From NCBI GenBank assembly GCA_024958995.1, contig JANXGZ010000294.1, forward strand, positions 1 to 7,347: 7,347 nt of DNA, given 5' to 3'. The notes under the pieces are model-generated. The model was not told the origin of the DNA and did not search any database. It was given only the letters and a program-made list of their open reading frames with translations. The position numbers and the translations under genes are program-made. Positions 1 through 6,576 of the stretch are shown one piece after another; position 1 is the first letter of the stretch; each line of letters begins with the position of its first letter. This stretch comes from Methylococcales bacterium. Lineage in GTDB: Bacteria > Pseudomonadota > Gammaproteobacteria > Methylococcales > UBA1147.

Positions 1-1621
1 GTATTTCACCCACGAGGGAATCGAGGCCAGCGGTATAGGAGGAGTTTTGCTTGGCTCTCAGGTCTATGTTGACCTGTCGGACAATGACGGTGGTTTCGAG
101 ATGCATCTGAGAGGGACGGTCAGTTCCGATTCTCTTGCCCGCAGATATTCCTCCGCGCTGATGCCTTTTGTCAAGGGCAGGACGGATTATCAGGTCGATT
201 TTTTATTTCCCAAGCTGACAGAGAACCTTTATGCCGACATCAGCTTCTATTCCGACTTACAGGGAGTCACTGTCAGTCTGCCGCCACCTCTGCTGAAGTC
301 GTCGGCTTTGCCGCGTGAACTCACGCTACGGACCCATCTGCAGCCTGGCAAGGAAATTTCGCTGGATCTCGTATACGGAGATATTGCCGAGGCGCGCTTT
401 GTATTGGCGGCTAATGGCGATGAACTAGAGTTGGTCAAAGGGCGGATCGAGCTTGGCAGGGTTACGAATGAAAAAGGACCGATGGATGGCCTGGGCATTT
501 ACGCACGGCTTGAAAGTCTTGAATTCGATGTCTGGAACGACTTTTTCGATTCACTGGATAGCCCGTTAGAATCGGAGAATACAGGGCTCACGCTGGTCGA
601 TGTCCAGGTTGGAAGCCTTGTTCTTCCAAATGCGGACATGGGTCCGTTCAGTCTCCGGATGCGCCGCCTGCTCGGGGTGTGGGAAGGCTTCATGGAAAAT
701 CGATTTGCTAGCGGTCGCTTTGCCGTGAAAACCGACCACGGTGAAATTGCGGGCTTGGATATGGATCTTGATTATCTGCGGATTCCGGAGAAGGGTGGTC
801 TGGAGGGTCACTCATTAGGAGAAGAGGTTGACTGGAAACCCCAAGATTTTCCGGACCTGAATATCAAGGCCGAGCGACTGTTCTGGGGGAGGAATAATTA
901 TGGAAGCCTGGATTTTGCGACCAAACGACAGGCTCGGGGTATGCAGATCGACCGGCTGAATATTTCCGGGCAAGGAGTGGATCTCAAGTTGGTTGGCAGA
1001 TGGATGGACTCCGCTGTCAGACAAAGGACTTCGGTTGCCGGCAACCTGAACATCGATTCGCTGGGGGATTTCCTGAGGCAAAGGGGGAAACCGGGTTTAA
1101 TCATGGATACTCGGGTGAGGTCAAGGCTTTCGCTGGACTGGGATGATCCGATTTATGATCTCAATGCCGAGAATCTGTCGGGAACAGCGAGAGCCGAATT
1201 CGAGGAGGGTCGTTTCCTGACGGTGGAGCCCGGGATCGGACGTCTTTTTGGCCTGTTTAACTTGGACGGATTGAAAAACCTCTTGCTGCTTGATTTTGGT
1301 GACTTGTTTGGTCGAGGGCTGGCTTTCGAAGACGGAAAATGTGCGTTCCGTGTTTCCAGGGGACTGGTGAAGATCAACCGATTGCTGGTCAACGCGCTAC
1401 CGGCGAAAATCATTGTTGCCGGTGAAGTGGATCTCGTTAAGGAGCAACTGGACGACATTGTTACCGTGGTGCCAAGGGGAGTGATCGCCGGGGCATCCAT
1501 CCTGTTCGATCGATTACAGGGAAACAGGTCGCGTGAAGTGATCAACAGGAAATACTGGATCACCGGTGGATGGGATGATCCGGATATCGTTCGCCTTCCG
1601 GGCAGCCGAAAATCTTTGTAG
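1..1621 (+). CDS. yhdP: YhdP family AsmA-like envelope protein, C-terminal part (5' partial)
   Basis: The reading frame is open to the left edge (first full codon at base 2), so the TTG at 47 is not a real start; 539 codons precede the TAG at 1619-1621. Full YhdP proteins are about 1,270 residues, so roughly the last two fifths are present. The most diagnostic stretch lies near visible residues 394-493: GTARAEF, then PGIGRLFGLFNLDGL, LLLDFGDLF, an AEVDL-like VAGEVDL and VVPRG. This is the AsmA-like C-terminal region, and the end carries the WDDPDI signature of these proteins. Family knowledge: YhdP is anchored in the inner membrane by an N-terminal helix (outside this window) and spans the periplasm as a beta-rich groove. 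With TamB and YdbH it moves phospholipids to the outer membrane. Being upstream of nit-tldD is its usual place in gammaproteobacteria. No frameshift is visible. Family assignment is firm; the symbol follows from sequence plus context. Confidence 0.9.
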   Translation, partial: YFTHEGIEASGIGGVLLGSQVYVDLSDNDGGFEMHLRGTVSSDSLARRYSSALMPFVKGRTDYQVDFLFPKLTENLYADISFYSDLQGVTVSLPPPLLKSSALPRELTLRTHLQPGKEISLDLVYGDIAEARFVLAANGDELELVKGRIELGRVTNEKGPMDGLGIYARLESLEFDVWNDFFDSLDSPLESENTGLTLVDVQVGSLVLPNADMGPFSLRMRRLLGVWEGFMENRFASGRFAVKTDHGEIAGLDMDLDYLRIPEKGGLEGHSLGEEVDWKPQDFPDLNIKAERLFWGRNNYGSLDFATKRQARGMQIDRLNISGQGVDLKLVGRWMDSAVRQRTSVAGNLNIDSLGDFLRQRGKPGLIMDTRVRSRLSLDWDDPIYDLNAENLSGTARAEFEEGRFLTVEPGIGRLFGLFNLDGLKNLLLLDFGDLFGRGLAFEDGKCAFRVSRGLVKINRLLVNALPAKIIVAGEVDLVKEQLDDIVTVVPRGVIAGASILFDRLQGNRSREVINRKYWITGGWDDPDIVRLPGSRKSL

Positions 1622-1702
1622 AGCATCCATGCGGGCCGGCATGTCTGCGACCAAGGACAACCGGTTTGGTCAGGTTCGTCGTCCAGGTGAAGGCCGTTTT
1701 TT

Positions 1703-1717
1703 GATCTTGCGCAGATC
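1703..1717. repeat. Perfect 5-bp inverted repeat, part of a GATC cluster
   Basis: GATCT (1703-1707), spacer TGCGC, then AGATC (1713-1717). A third GATC follows at 1722-1725, giving three GATC tetramers in 23 bases. It sits about 85-100 bases upstream of the predicted transcription start at 1801. It could be an operator or methylation-sensitive site, but no regulator can be named. No T run follows it on the + strand, so it is not a terminator for yhdP. Confidence 0.3.
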
Positions 1718-1785
1718 CTGCGATCATTTCAGCTTTGTGGTATTGGGGCATTGCTGGTTGCAAAATAATAGGCGATTTTCGGGAA

Positions 1786-1794
1786 TGTTATAAT
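1786..1794 (+). promoter_or_regulatory. Extended -10 promoter in the yhdP-nit spacer
   Basis: TGTTATAAT: a consensus -10 hexamer TATAAT at 1789-1794 with the TGn extension at 1786-1788. The -35 position at 17-bp spacing (1766-1771, TAATAG) is poor, which is typical of promoters relying on the extended -10. The predicted start is near 1801. Transcripts would meet a strong hairpin with a T run at 1843-1866 before reaching nit, so the product may be a short RNA or an attenuated leader. Confidence 0.55.
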
Positions 1795-1800
1795 CAGCTG

Positions 1801-1866
1801 CTCCCACCGTATTGCGATGGAACTGTTTTCTCAGGATTGACGAACTGGTTTGCGAGACCGTTTTTT
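1801..1866 (+). ncRNA. Candidate small RNA or attenuated leader (about 65 nt)
   Basis: The segment is bounded by an extended -10 promoter (predicted start about 1801) and an intrinsic terminator. It begins with the C-rich CTCCCACC. It can form a first hairpin of 1804-1809 with 1815-1820 (one C/A mismatch, loop TATTG), then an unpaired linker containing GTTTTCT, then the terminator stem. A short 5' stem, U-rich linker and terminator with a U tail resemble Hfq-dependent small RNAs, and the C-rich 5' end could pair with purine-rich ribosome binding sites. Alternatives are an attenuated leader of nit, or a promoter and a yhdP terminator lying together by chance. I recognise no known RNA family. 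Only the promoter and terminator are seen; the transcript is inferred. Confidence 0.35.
1843..1866 (+). terminator. Intrinsic (Rho-independent) terminator
   Basis: AAC (1843-1845) pairs with GTT (1860-1862), T1846 is bulged, and GGTTT (1847-1851) pairs with AGACC (1855-1859, one T-G wobble) around the loop GCG. The result is an 8-bp stem running into six T residues at 1861-1866. It would end yhdP read-through and any RNA started at about 1801, leaving nit to its own promoter or to read-through. Confidence 0.55.
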
Positions 1867-1969
1867 AATCCCTGGAATGCTCGGTTTGAAGGGTTTGGGG
1901 AACAGGCGCTATGGGCGTTGGTCTACGTAGTCAGATAGCCCTGCGCATTTTGCGTCCTTGTTCGAAGGA

Positions 1970-1997
1970 TTGATTCCGGGGAAGATCCAGATATCAT
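1970..1997 (+). promoter_or_regulatory. Sigma-70-like promoter immediately upstream of nit
   Basis: TTGATT (1970-1975, four of six consensus bases), a 16-bp spacer, then TATCAT (1992-1997, five of six). The predicted start is 2004-2005, which coincides with the nit ATG at 2005. The mRNA from this site would be leaderless or nearly so. It lies downstream of the terminator at 1843-1866, where a promoter for nit-tldD would be expected. The elements are not strong, so it could be fortuitous. Confidence 0.4.
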
Positions 1998-2004
1998 TAA
2001 AAGT

Positions 2005-2832
2005 ATGAAAAATTGTGCAGCGATTCAAATGGCCTCTGGCCCTGACGTGGAGGCGAATCTGCTCGAAGCCGAGCGGCTGATTGGTGCCGCCGCGGATGCG
2101 GGTGCGGGGTTGCTTGTGCTTCCCGAAAACTTTGCGCTGATGGGCAGGACCGAGTTCGACAAACTGGATCACATGGAAGATGTCGGCGACGGGATAATCC
2201 AGCAATTTCTTGCTGATACCGCAAGGCATAATTCGGTCTGGATTGTCGGCGGTACCATGCCGATGGTGGCCTCGGTTTCCGGGAAGATTAGGGCCAGTTG
2301 CCTGGTTTTCGATGATCGGGGTCAGCAGGTGGCGCGTTATGACAAGATGCATCTATTTGATGTTGATGTTCCAGGGACAGACGAACAATATCGGGAATCC
2401 GATACCATCGAGGCGGGTACCGAACCGGTGGTCCTGGATACACCGTTCGGCCGATTGGGTCTCGCAATCTGCTACGACCTTCGATTCCCGGAACTGTTTC
2501 GGCGGATGTTGTCGAGCAGCGTGGAAATCATCGTGCTTCCTGCAGCCTTTACCGAGAAAACCGGAGCCGCCCATTGGGAGGTTCTGATTCGTGCCCGTGC
2601 GGTGGAGAACCTCTGTTACGTGGCCGCCGCCGCGCAGGGAGGTTTTCACGTCAACGGCCGGCAGACCCACGGTCGCAGCATGATCGTCGACCCTTGGGGC
2701 AAGGTGCTTGACAAGAAGGATACCGGCCCCGGCTATGCGCTTGCCAGAATCGATCTGCAATTGCTTAATCGGCTGCGTAGCAGCTTCCCGGTTCTGGATC
2801 ACCGTTTGTTAGAATGCGGTGAATTACCATGA
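2005..2832 (+). CDS. nit: Carbon-nitrogen hydrolase, Nit1/Nit2-like amidase
   Basis: This 275-residue protein has the complete nitrilase-superfamily catalytic set: Glu41 in LPENFALMG, Lys114 in RYDKMHLFD and Cys156 in AICYDLRFPELFR. Length and motifs fit the Nit1/Nit2 branch. Known members are cytosolic amidases acting on deaminated glutathione (Nit1, YbeM) or on alpha-ketoglutaramate and alpha-ketosuccinamate (Nit2, omega-amidase). The sequence alone does not settle the substrate, though this kind of metabolite repair is the best guess. The ATG at 2005 is chosen because the conserved first strand (CAAIQMASG) follows at once and no in-frame start lies just upstream. No good Shine-Dalgarno sequence precedes it; GGGGAAG at 1978-1984 is too far away. 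The stop overlaps the tldD start as ATGA, which implies translational coupling. Being between yhdP and tldD is the usual gammaproteobacterial position. Confidence 0.9.
   Translation: MKNCAAIQMASGPDVEANLLEAERLIGAAADAGAGLLVLPENFALMGRTEFDKLDHMEDVGDGIIQQFLADTARHNSVWIVGGTMPMVASVSGKIRASCLVFDDRGQQVARYDKMHLFDVDVPGTDEQYRESDTIEAGTEPVVLDTPFGRLGLAICYDLRFPELFRRMLSSSVEIIVLPAAFTEKTGAAHWEVLIRARAVENLCYVAAAAQGGFHVNGRQTHGRSMIVDPWGKVLDKKDTGPGYALARIDLQLLNRLRSSFPVLDHRLLECGELP
2818..2822 (+). promoter_or_regulatory. Ribosome binding site for tldD
   Basis: GGTGA lies six bases before the ATG at 2829, inside the last codons of nit. It supports this tldD start and the 4-base ATGA overlap over later in-frame starts. 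Confidence 0.55.
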
Positions 2833-4277
2833 TATCCGAGAATAGCCTTGCTCTGGCCCGGGACCTGATTATGTCTCCGACGGGGCTGGCGAACCAGGAT
2901 ATTGATCGGGTGATGGCGGAGTTGCTAAGCGCCCCGTTGGATGACGCCGATATCTATTTCCAGTCGAGTCGTTGCGAATCATGGGTATTGGAAGACGGGA
3001 TTATTAAGGAAGGCTCGCACAGCATTGAGCAGGGAGCCGGCGTGCGCGGGGTGTCCGGAGAAAAAACCGGATTTGCGTACAGTGATGACATCGAGCTGAA
3101 TCCGCTGCTGGATGCGGCTAGAAACGTCACCCGTATTGCCCGAAGCGGTTCACGGGGTACGCTGGCCCCGGTCACTTCACGATCTCGAGCCATACTCTAC
3201 CGGCCAATTGATCCTCTGCAGTCCATACCGGATAGCGAGAAAGTCAGTTTGCTGAACCGTATCGACCGGGAAACACGAAAACTGGATGCACGCATAGAGC
3301 AGGTTATTGTCAGCCTGGTTGGGGTGCATGACGTGGTGCTGGTGGTCGGCCAGGACGGGCGCCAAGCCGGCGATGTAAGGCCGCTGGTCCGGTTGAATGT
3401 GTCGGTGATCGTTGAGCAGAACGGCAAGCGTGAGCGCGGCAGTGCAGGGGGTGGTGCGCGAACCGATTATCGCTATTTCACCGACGAAGACCGGGCACTC
3501 GAATACGGCCGAGAAGCAGTGAGGCAGGCGCTTGTGAACCTGGATGCCGTGGCGGCACCTGCAGGAAACATGGTCGTGGTACTGGGCCCCGGATGGCCAG
3601 GAATCCTGTTGCACGAAGCGATCGGACACGGTCTCGAAGGTGATTTTAACCGAAAGGGAACGTCTGCATTCAGTGGACGGATCGGTGAACGAGTGGCGGG
3701 TGACCTCTGTACGGTGGTGGACGATGGGAGCTTGCCGGAACGGCGAGGGTCACTCAATATCGATGATGAAGGGGTGATGACCCAGAATACGGTTCTGATC
3801 GAGAACGGGATTCTCAAGGGGTATATGCAGGATAAGCTCAATGCACGCCTGATGGGTGTGCAGCCGACTGGAAATGGTCGCCGTGAATCCTATGCCCATC
3901 TTCCCATGCCTCGCATGACCAATACTTACATGCTGCCGGGGCCACACGATCCCGAGGAAATACTGCAGTCAGTCGATAAGGGCCTTTTCGCCCGCAATTT
4001 CGGTGGTGGGCAGGTTGACATTACATCGGGCAAGTTCGTGTTTTCGGCGAGTGAGGCCTACCTCATCGAGAAAGGCAAGATTACACGCCCGGTAAAGGGG
4101 GCAACCCTGATCGGCAACGGTCCCGACGTGTTGACCCGGGTTTCCATGGTCGGCAACGATCTCGAGTTCGACAGCGGTGTTGGAACGTGCGGCAAAGACG
4201 GCCAGAGCGTACCGGTCGGGGTCGGTCAGCCAACCTTGAAGATAGATGGCCTGACGGTCGGTGGAACAAGCGTCTGA
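2829..4277 (+). CDS. tldD: Metalloprotease TldD
   Basis: This 482-residue protein matches the length of E. coli TldD (481). The zinc motif is intact: HEAIGH with His262, Glu263 and His267, continuing GLEGDFNRKG. The C-terminal metal-ligand region GTCGKDGQSVPVGVGQPTL (Cys454) is also intact, as is the GxxDDIELNPLL-type N-terminal region that precedes it. Family knowledge: TldD is the catalytic subunit of the cytosolic TldD-TldE heterodimer, which cleaves unfolded peptides threaded into an internal cavity. In E. coli it takes part in microcin B17 leader removal and CcdA degradation, and in other bacteria in processing of RiPP-type precursors. No precursor peptide or modification enzyme gene is present here, so a housekeeping role is most likely. 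The start overlaps nit by four bases. tldE follows after 95 bases in the same direction, so both subunits are encoded together. Nothing is missing or truncated. Confidence 0.97.
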   Translation: MISENSLALARDLIMSPTGLANQDIDRVMAELLSAPLDDADIYFQSSRCESWVLEDGIIKEGSHSIEQGAGVRGVSGEKTGFAYSDDIELNPLLDAARNVTRIARSGSRGTLAPVTSRSRAILYRPIDPLQSIPDSEKVSLLNRIDRETRKLDARIEQVIVSLVGVHDVVLVVGQDGRQAGDVRPLVRLNVSVIVEQNGKRERGSAGGGARTDYRYFTDEDRALEYGREAVRQALVNLDAVAAPAGNMVVVLGPGWPGILLHEAIGHGLEGDFNRKGTSAFSGRIGERVAGDLCTVVDDGSLPERRGSLNIDDEGVMTQNTVLIENGILKGYMQDKLNARLMGVQPTGNGRRESYAHLPMPRMTNTYMLPGPHDPEEILQSVDKGLFARNFGGGQVDITSGKFVFSASEAYLIEKGKITRPVKGATLIGNGPDVLTRVSMVGNDLEFDSGVGTCGKDGQSVPVGVGQPTLKIDGLTVGGTSV

Positions 4278-4360
4278 GTTATTGCGAAATATTGCCGGTC
4301 GTCTCGTTGCCGTCCCTAGTGGTGGCGCACCCAGACTTCGTTTCAGTGAAAACATAATCC

Positions 4361-4364
4361 GAGG
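4361..4364 (+). promoter_or_regulatory. Ribosome binding site deciding the TTG start of tldE
   Basis: GAGG lies eight bases before the TTG at 4373. The nearby ATG at 4368 is in another frame and meets TGA after two codons (ATG AAT TGA), so it cannot start tldE. This makes TTG the best start. Confidence 0.5.
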
Positions 4365-4372
4365 TTGATGAA

Positions 4373-5725
4373 TTGACAAACAAAGCGCCGCTCCTTTTCC
4401 AGGATCAAGGCTTGTTACAGCTCCGTGAACGGGTGGACGAGTTGCTGCGGGAAGCCCGCTCCCAAGGTGCAAGTGCGGCGGAAGCCGGGATAGGAATCGA
4501 GGGTGGACTGTCGGTAACGGCCCGCCTTGGCGAGGTGGAAACGATAGAAAACCACAAGTCGCAAAGCCTGGGAGTGACCGTCTATTTCGGGCGACGCAAG
4601 GGTACGGCAAGCAGCACCGACCTTTCATCCAAAGCGATCCGTGAAACCGTGACGTCGGCGTGCACGATCGCTGGTTACGCGACCGAAGACCCTCATGCTG
4701 GACTGCCCGAACCGGACCAGCTTGCTACCGAATTTCCGGATCTTGATCTCAATCATGCTTGGGACCTCGGTGTTGATGAGGCGATTGAACTGGCCGTTGA
4801 ATGTGAAGATTCGGCACGCCATTATCATTCCGACATCACGAATTCCGAGGGTGCAGGGGTGGATACCCACCAGGGAATGCGAGTATTGGCCAATAGCCTT
4901 GGTTTTAACCATGGCTATATCAGCACCCGCCATAGTCTTAGCTGTTCCGTTTTGGGTCAGCGTGGGAACAGTATGCAGCGGGATTACTGGTATACTGTGT
5001 CACGCGACAGCAGGGACCTGGAATCGGCGCGCAGGGTCGGCGAAAAAGCAGCAGAACGTACCCTGGGGAGGTTGGGTGCGCGAACCTTGTCGACTCGCCA
5101 ATGCCCGGTCATTTACACCGCAGAATGTGCTTCCGGGTTAATCGGCCATTTTATCGGCGCAATCCGCGGGGGGAATCTGTACCGTAAATCATCCTTCATG
5201 CTCGATTGCCTCGGCAAACAAGTGTTTCCGGAATTCATACGAATTCATGAACAACCGCTTCTGAGCAAGGCGTTGGGTAGTTCCAATTACGACAGCGAAG
5301 GCGTGCGTTGCCGGACCCGGGACATCGTGAGCGAGGGGGTGCTAAACGGCTACGTTCTCAGCAGCTATTCGGCACGCAAGTTGGGCATGCAGACGACCGG
5401 AAATGCTGGCGGGGTTCATAACCTGATGGTGGAACCCGCTGGCGGAAGCCAGGCGCAACTGCTTCAGCAGATGGGGGCAGGCCTGCTGATCACCGAACTG
5501 ATCGGGCAGGGGGTCAATACGGTAACCGGAGACTATTCAAGAGGCGCTGCCGGCTACTGGGTGGAAGACGGAGAAATCGCCTTTCCGGTGGAGGAAATCA
5601 CCGTGGCCGGAAATCTCAGAGATATGTATCGCAACATTGTCGCTATAGGAAGCGATATGGATGTTCGGGGGAATATTCGGGTTGGATCGGTCTTTATCGA
5701 AGACATGACGGTGGCGGGCGGGTGA
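4373..5725 (+). CDS. tldE: TldD partner subunit TldE/PmbA
   Basis: At 450 residues it equals E. coli PmbA in length. Family signatures run the whole length: GLSVTARLGEVETIENHKS (45-63) with VTVYFGRRKGTASSTDLS after it, SGLIGHFIGAIRGGNLYRKS (254-273), TTGNAGGVHNL (341-351), the glycine-rich GDYSRGAAGYWVEDG (386-400), and the end VFIEDMTVAGG. Where TldD has HExxxH, this protein has GLIGHFIGAI with no zinc motif, as expected for the non-catalytic subunit. It forms the peptidase with TldD and helps build the chamber that threads unfolded peptides. The start is taken as TTG at 4373, preceded by GAGG. The 95-base gap after tldD holds only weak hairpins (GGTGGCGCACC at 4321-4331; TTTCAGTGAAA at 4341-4351) and no convincing terminator, so co-transcription is likely. 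In E. coli tldE lies apart from tldD, next to yjgA; here they are adjacent and yjgA is not in the window. Confidence 0.96.
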   Translation: MTNKAPLLFQDQGLLQLRERVDELLREARSQGASAAEAGIGIEGGLSVTARLGEVETIENHKSQSLGVTVYFGRRKGTASSTDLSSKAIRETVTSACTIAGYATEDPHAGLPEPDQLATEFPDLDLNHAWDLGVDEAIELAVECEDSARHYHSDITNSEGAGVDTHQGMRVLANSLGFNHGYISTRHSLSCSVLGQRGNSMQRDYWYTVSRDSRDLESARRVGEKAAERTLGRLGARTLSTRQCPVIYTAECASGLIGHFIGAIRGGNLYRKSSFMLDCLGKQVFPEFIRIHEQPLLSKALGSSNYDSEGVRCRTRDIVSEGVLNGYVLSSYSARKLGMQTTGNAGGVHNLMVEPAGGSQAQLLQQMGAGLLITELIGQGVNTVTGDYSRGAAGYWVEDGEIAFPVEEITVAGNLRDMYRNIVAIGSDMDVRGNIRVGSVFIEDMTVAGG

Positions 5726-5749
5726 TCCGAACTTTGAACCCTATCGCCC

Positions 5750-5779
5750 TTGCCGGAATGACATTGCGGAATGTATAAA
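5750..5779 (+). promoter_or_regulatory. Sigma-70-like promoter for the DUF3581 gene
   Basis: TTGCCG (5750-5755), an 18-bp spacer, then TATAAA (5774-5779), with a predicted start near 5786. This leaves a leader of about 27 nt carrying AAAGG at 5802-5806, six bases before the ATG at 5813. The spacer contains a 7-bp direct repeat, CGGAATG, at 5754-5760 and 5767-5773. The gene is therefore probably an independent unit after tldE. Confidence 0.5.
5754..5773 (+). repeat. Direct repeat CGGAATG inside the promoter spacer
   Basis: CGGAATG occurs at 5754-5760 and again at 5767-5773, with a centre spacing of 13 bases; each copy is preceded by TTG (with one extra C in the first). It overlaps the -35 and abuts the -10 of the DUF3581 promoter. 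It may be a tandem binding site or chance. Confidence 0.3.
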
Positions 5780-5812
5780 CGGGCTCGTATTAATATCAGG
5801 CAAAGGTAGACA

Positions 5813-6559
5813 ATGTTTCTAGACGAGTTTTGTTCAAATCAGGGTGGCGAGGTGCTCATCGACGCAGTGCAGGCAAGTCGCTTTGCCAAGGAAATTGCGG
5901 GAGACTTCAACCCGATTCACGATGCCGATGCCAAGCGTTTCTGCGTGCCTGGTGACTTGCTTTTTTCCCTGGTGTTGCAGCGCTTAGGGTTGAATCGAAA
6001 CATGTCGTTTACCTTCCAGGGGATGGTCGGACACAATGTACTGCTTAATTTCCCCGAGACCGCTGCAAGCAGTTTCGAAGTTTCCGATGATGCCGGAAAG
6101 TCCTATCTCAAGGTTGACAGAAGCGGCGATAATAGTTGCGATGAAACCATGATCGAGAATTTCATCCGCAGTTACGTGGCCTTTTCCGGGCCGAATTTCC
6201 CGCACGTCCTGGTACCGCTCATGGAACACTACAAGGTGATGTTCAATACCGAACGACCGCTTGTGATCTACGACCGGATGGAGTTTGCATTCGACACGCT
6301 GGACTTTTGCAACCCGGTGCTTCGGTCGTTGGAAAATACCCTGGACGTCAATGGAAAACGCGGTGATGTCCGTTTTCATTTTGCAGTGGTATCAGATGGG
6401 GAAACCGTGGGCCGTGGATTTAAAAGAATTCTAATCAGTGGGTTGCGCGACTACGACAAAGTTCTTCTGGACAGCTTTGTCGAGAACTACGTGGCCCGTA
6501 TGGAATCGTATCGTTCGCTGGTCAAGGAAGAACAAGGATTATTGGGTTTCGGCTTTTAG
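5813..6559 (+). CDS. DUF3581 family protein with a hydratase-like N-terminal motif
   Basis: This 248-residue protein matches the DUF3581 family, which I recognise from the hallmark near residues 24-50 (FAKEIAGDFNPIHD, then KRFCVPGDLLF). The function of the family is not established. The segment AGDFNPIH, with Asp31, Asn33 and His36, fits the hydratase-2 signature of R-specific enoyl-CoA hydratases (MaoC/PhaJ hot-dog fold), where Asp and His are catalytic. The following VPGDLLFSLVL occupies the place of their HGMLL helix. The later part (about 150-225) looks like alternating strands, so a hot-dog or double hot-dog fold is plausible; that is inference. No signal peptide or membrane segment is seen, so it is probably cytosolic. 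The ATG has a good site, AAAGG, six bases upstream. It has its own promoter and ends convergent with the kinase gene. A role in acyl-CoA or acyl-chain chemistry or binding is possible but unproven. Confidence 0.85.
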   Translation: MFLDEFCSNQGGEVLIDAVQASRFAKEIAGDFNPIHDADAKRFCVPGDLLFSLVLQRLGLNRNMSFTFQGMVGHNVLLNFPETAASSFEVSDDAGKSYLKVDRSGDNSCDETMIENFIRSYVAFSGPNFPHVLVPLMEHYKVMFNTERPLVIYDRMEFAFDTLDFCNPVLRSLENTLDVNGKRGDVRFHFAVVSDGETVGRGFKRILISGLRDYDKVLLDSFVENYVARMESYRSLVKEEQGLLGFGF

Positions 6560-6576
6560 CCCACCGGTTCTTTTTT
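6543..6576 (+). terminator. Weak candidate terminator after the DUF3581 gene
   Basis: TGGGTT (6543-6548) can pair with AGCCCA (6558-6563, one wobble) around a 9-base loop, and six T residues lie at 6571-6576. The seven bases between stem and T run make it a poor intrinsic terminator, and the stem overlaps the stop codon. The rest of the 6560-6674 convergent spacer holds only short stems (6593-6608; CTCCGAGGGAG at 6611-6621) and no gene. Confidence 0.25.

Noticed and set aside
1628..1643. Stem CATGC/GCATG just after the yhdP stop, considered as a terminator
   Set aside because: Only 5 bp with no T run downstream; the stronger terminator is at 1843-1866.
1923..1930. Palindrome CTACGTAG in the spacer before nit
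   Set aside because: An 8-bp palindrome alone is too short to call a site, and no second copy was seen nearby.
1566..1938. Two short + strand frames (1566-1793 and 1735-1938) in the yhdP-nit spacer
   Set aside because: No convincing ribosome binding site. The first overlaps the conserved yhdP end, and the second starts at TTG and runs through the promoter and terminator. Neither resembles a known protein.
1909..2802. Two back-to-back - strand frames (1909-2352 and 2353-2802) opposite nit
   Set aside because: They are antisense to a protein with an intact catalytic triad, and their translations show no domain or start signals.
4353..4358. CATAAT upstream of tldE as a -10 element
   Set aside because: No -35 match at 16-18 bases (the region is CCCAGA-like) and no TG extension; co-transcription with tldD is simpler.
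3969..4628. A 219-residue open frame on the - strand across the tldD-tldE junction
   Set aside because: It lies antisense to two clearly conserved genes, has no recognisable domain and a composition rich in Arg, Pro and Ser; it is a codon-use shadow.
5231..5248. Direct repeat GAATTCAT (5231-5238 and 5241-5248)
   Set aside because: It lies inside the conserved tldE coding stretch EFIRIHE and is explained by codons; no wider repeat structure is seen.
2829..5725. Possibility that tldD/tldE belong to a RiPP or microcin cluster
   Set aside because: No precursor peptide, modification enzyme or exporter is present, and the yhdP-nit-tldD context is the standard housekeeping one.
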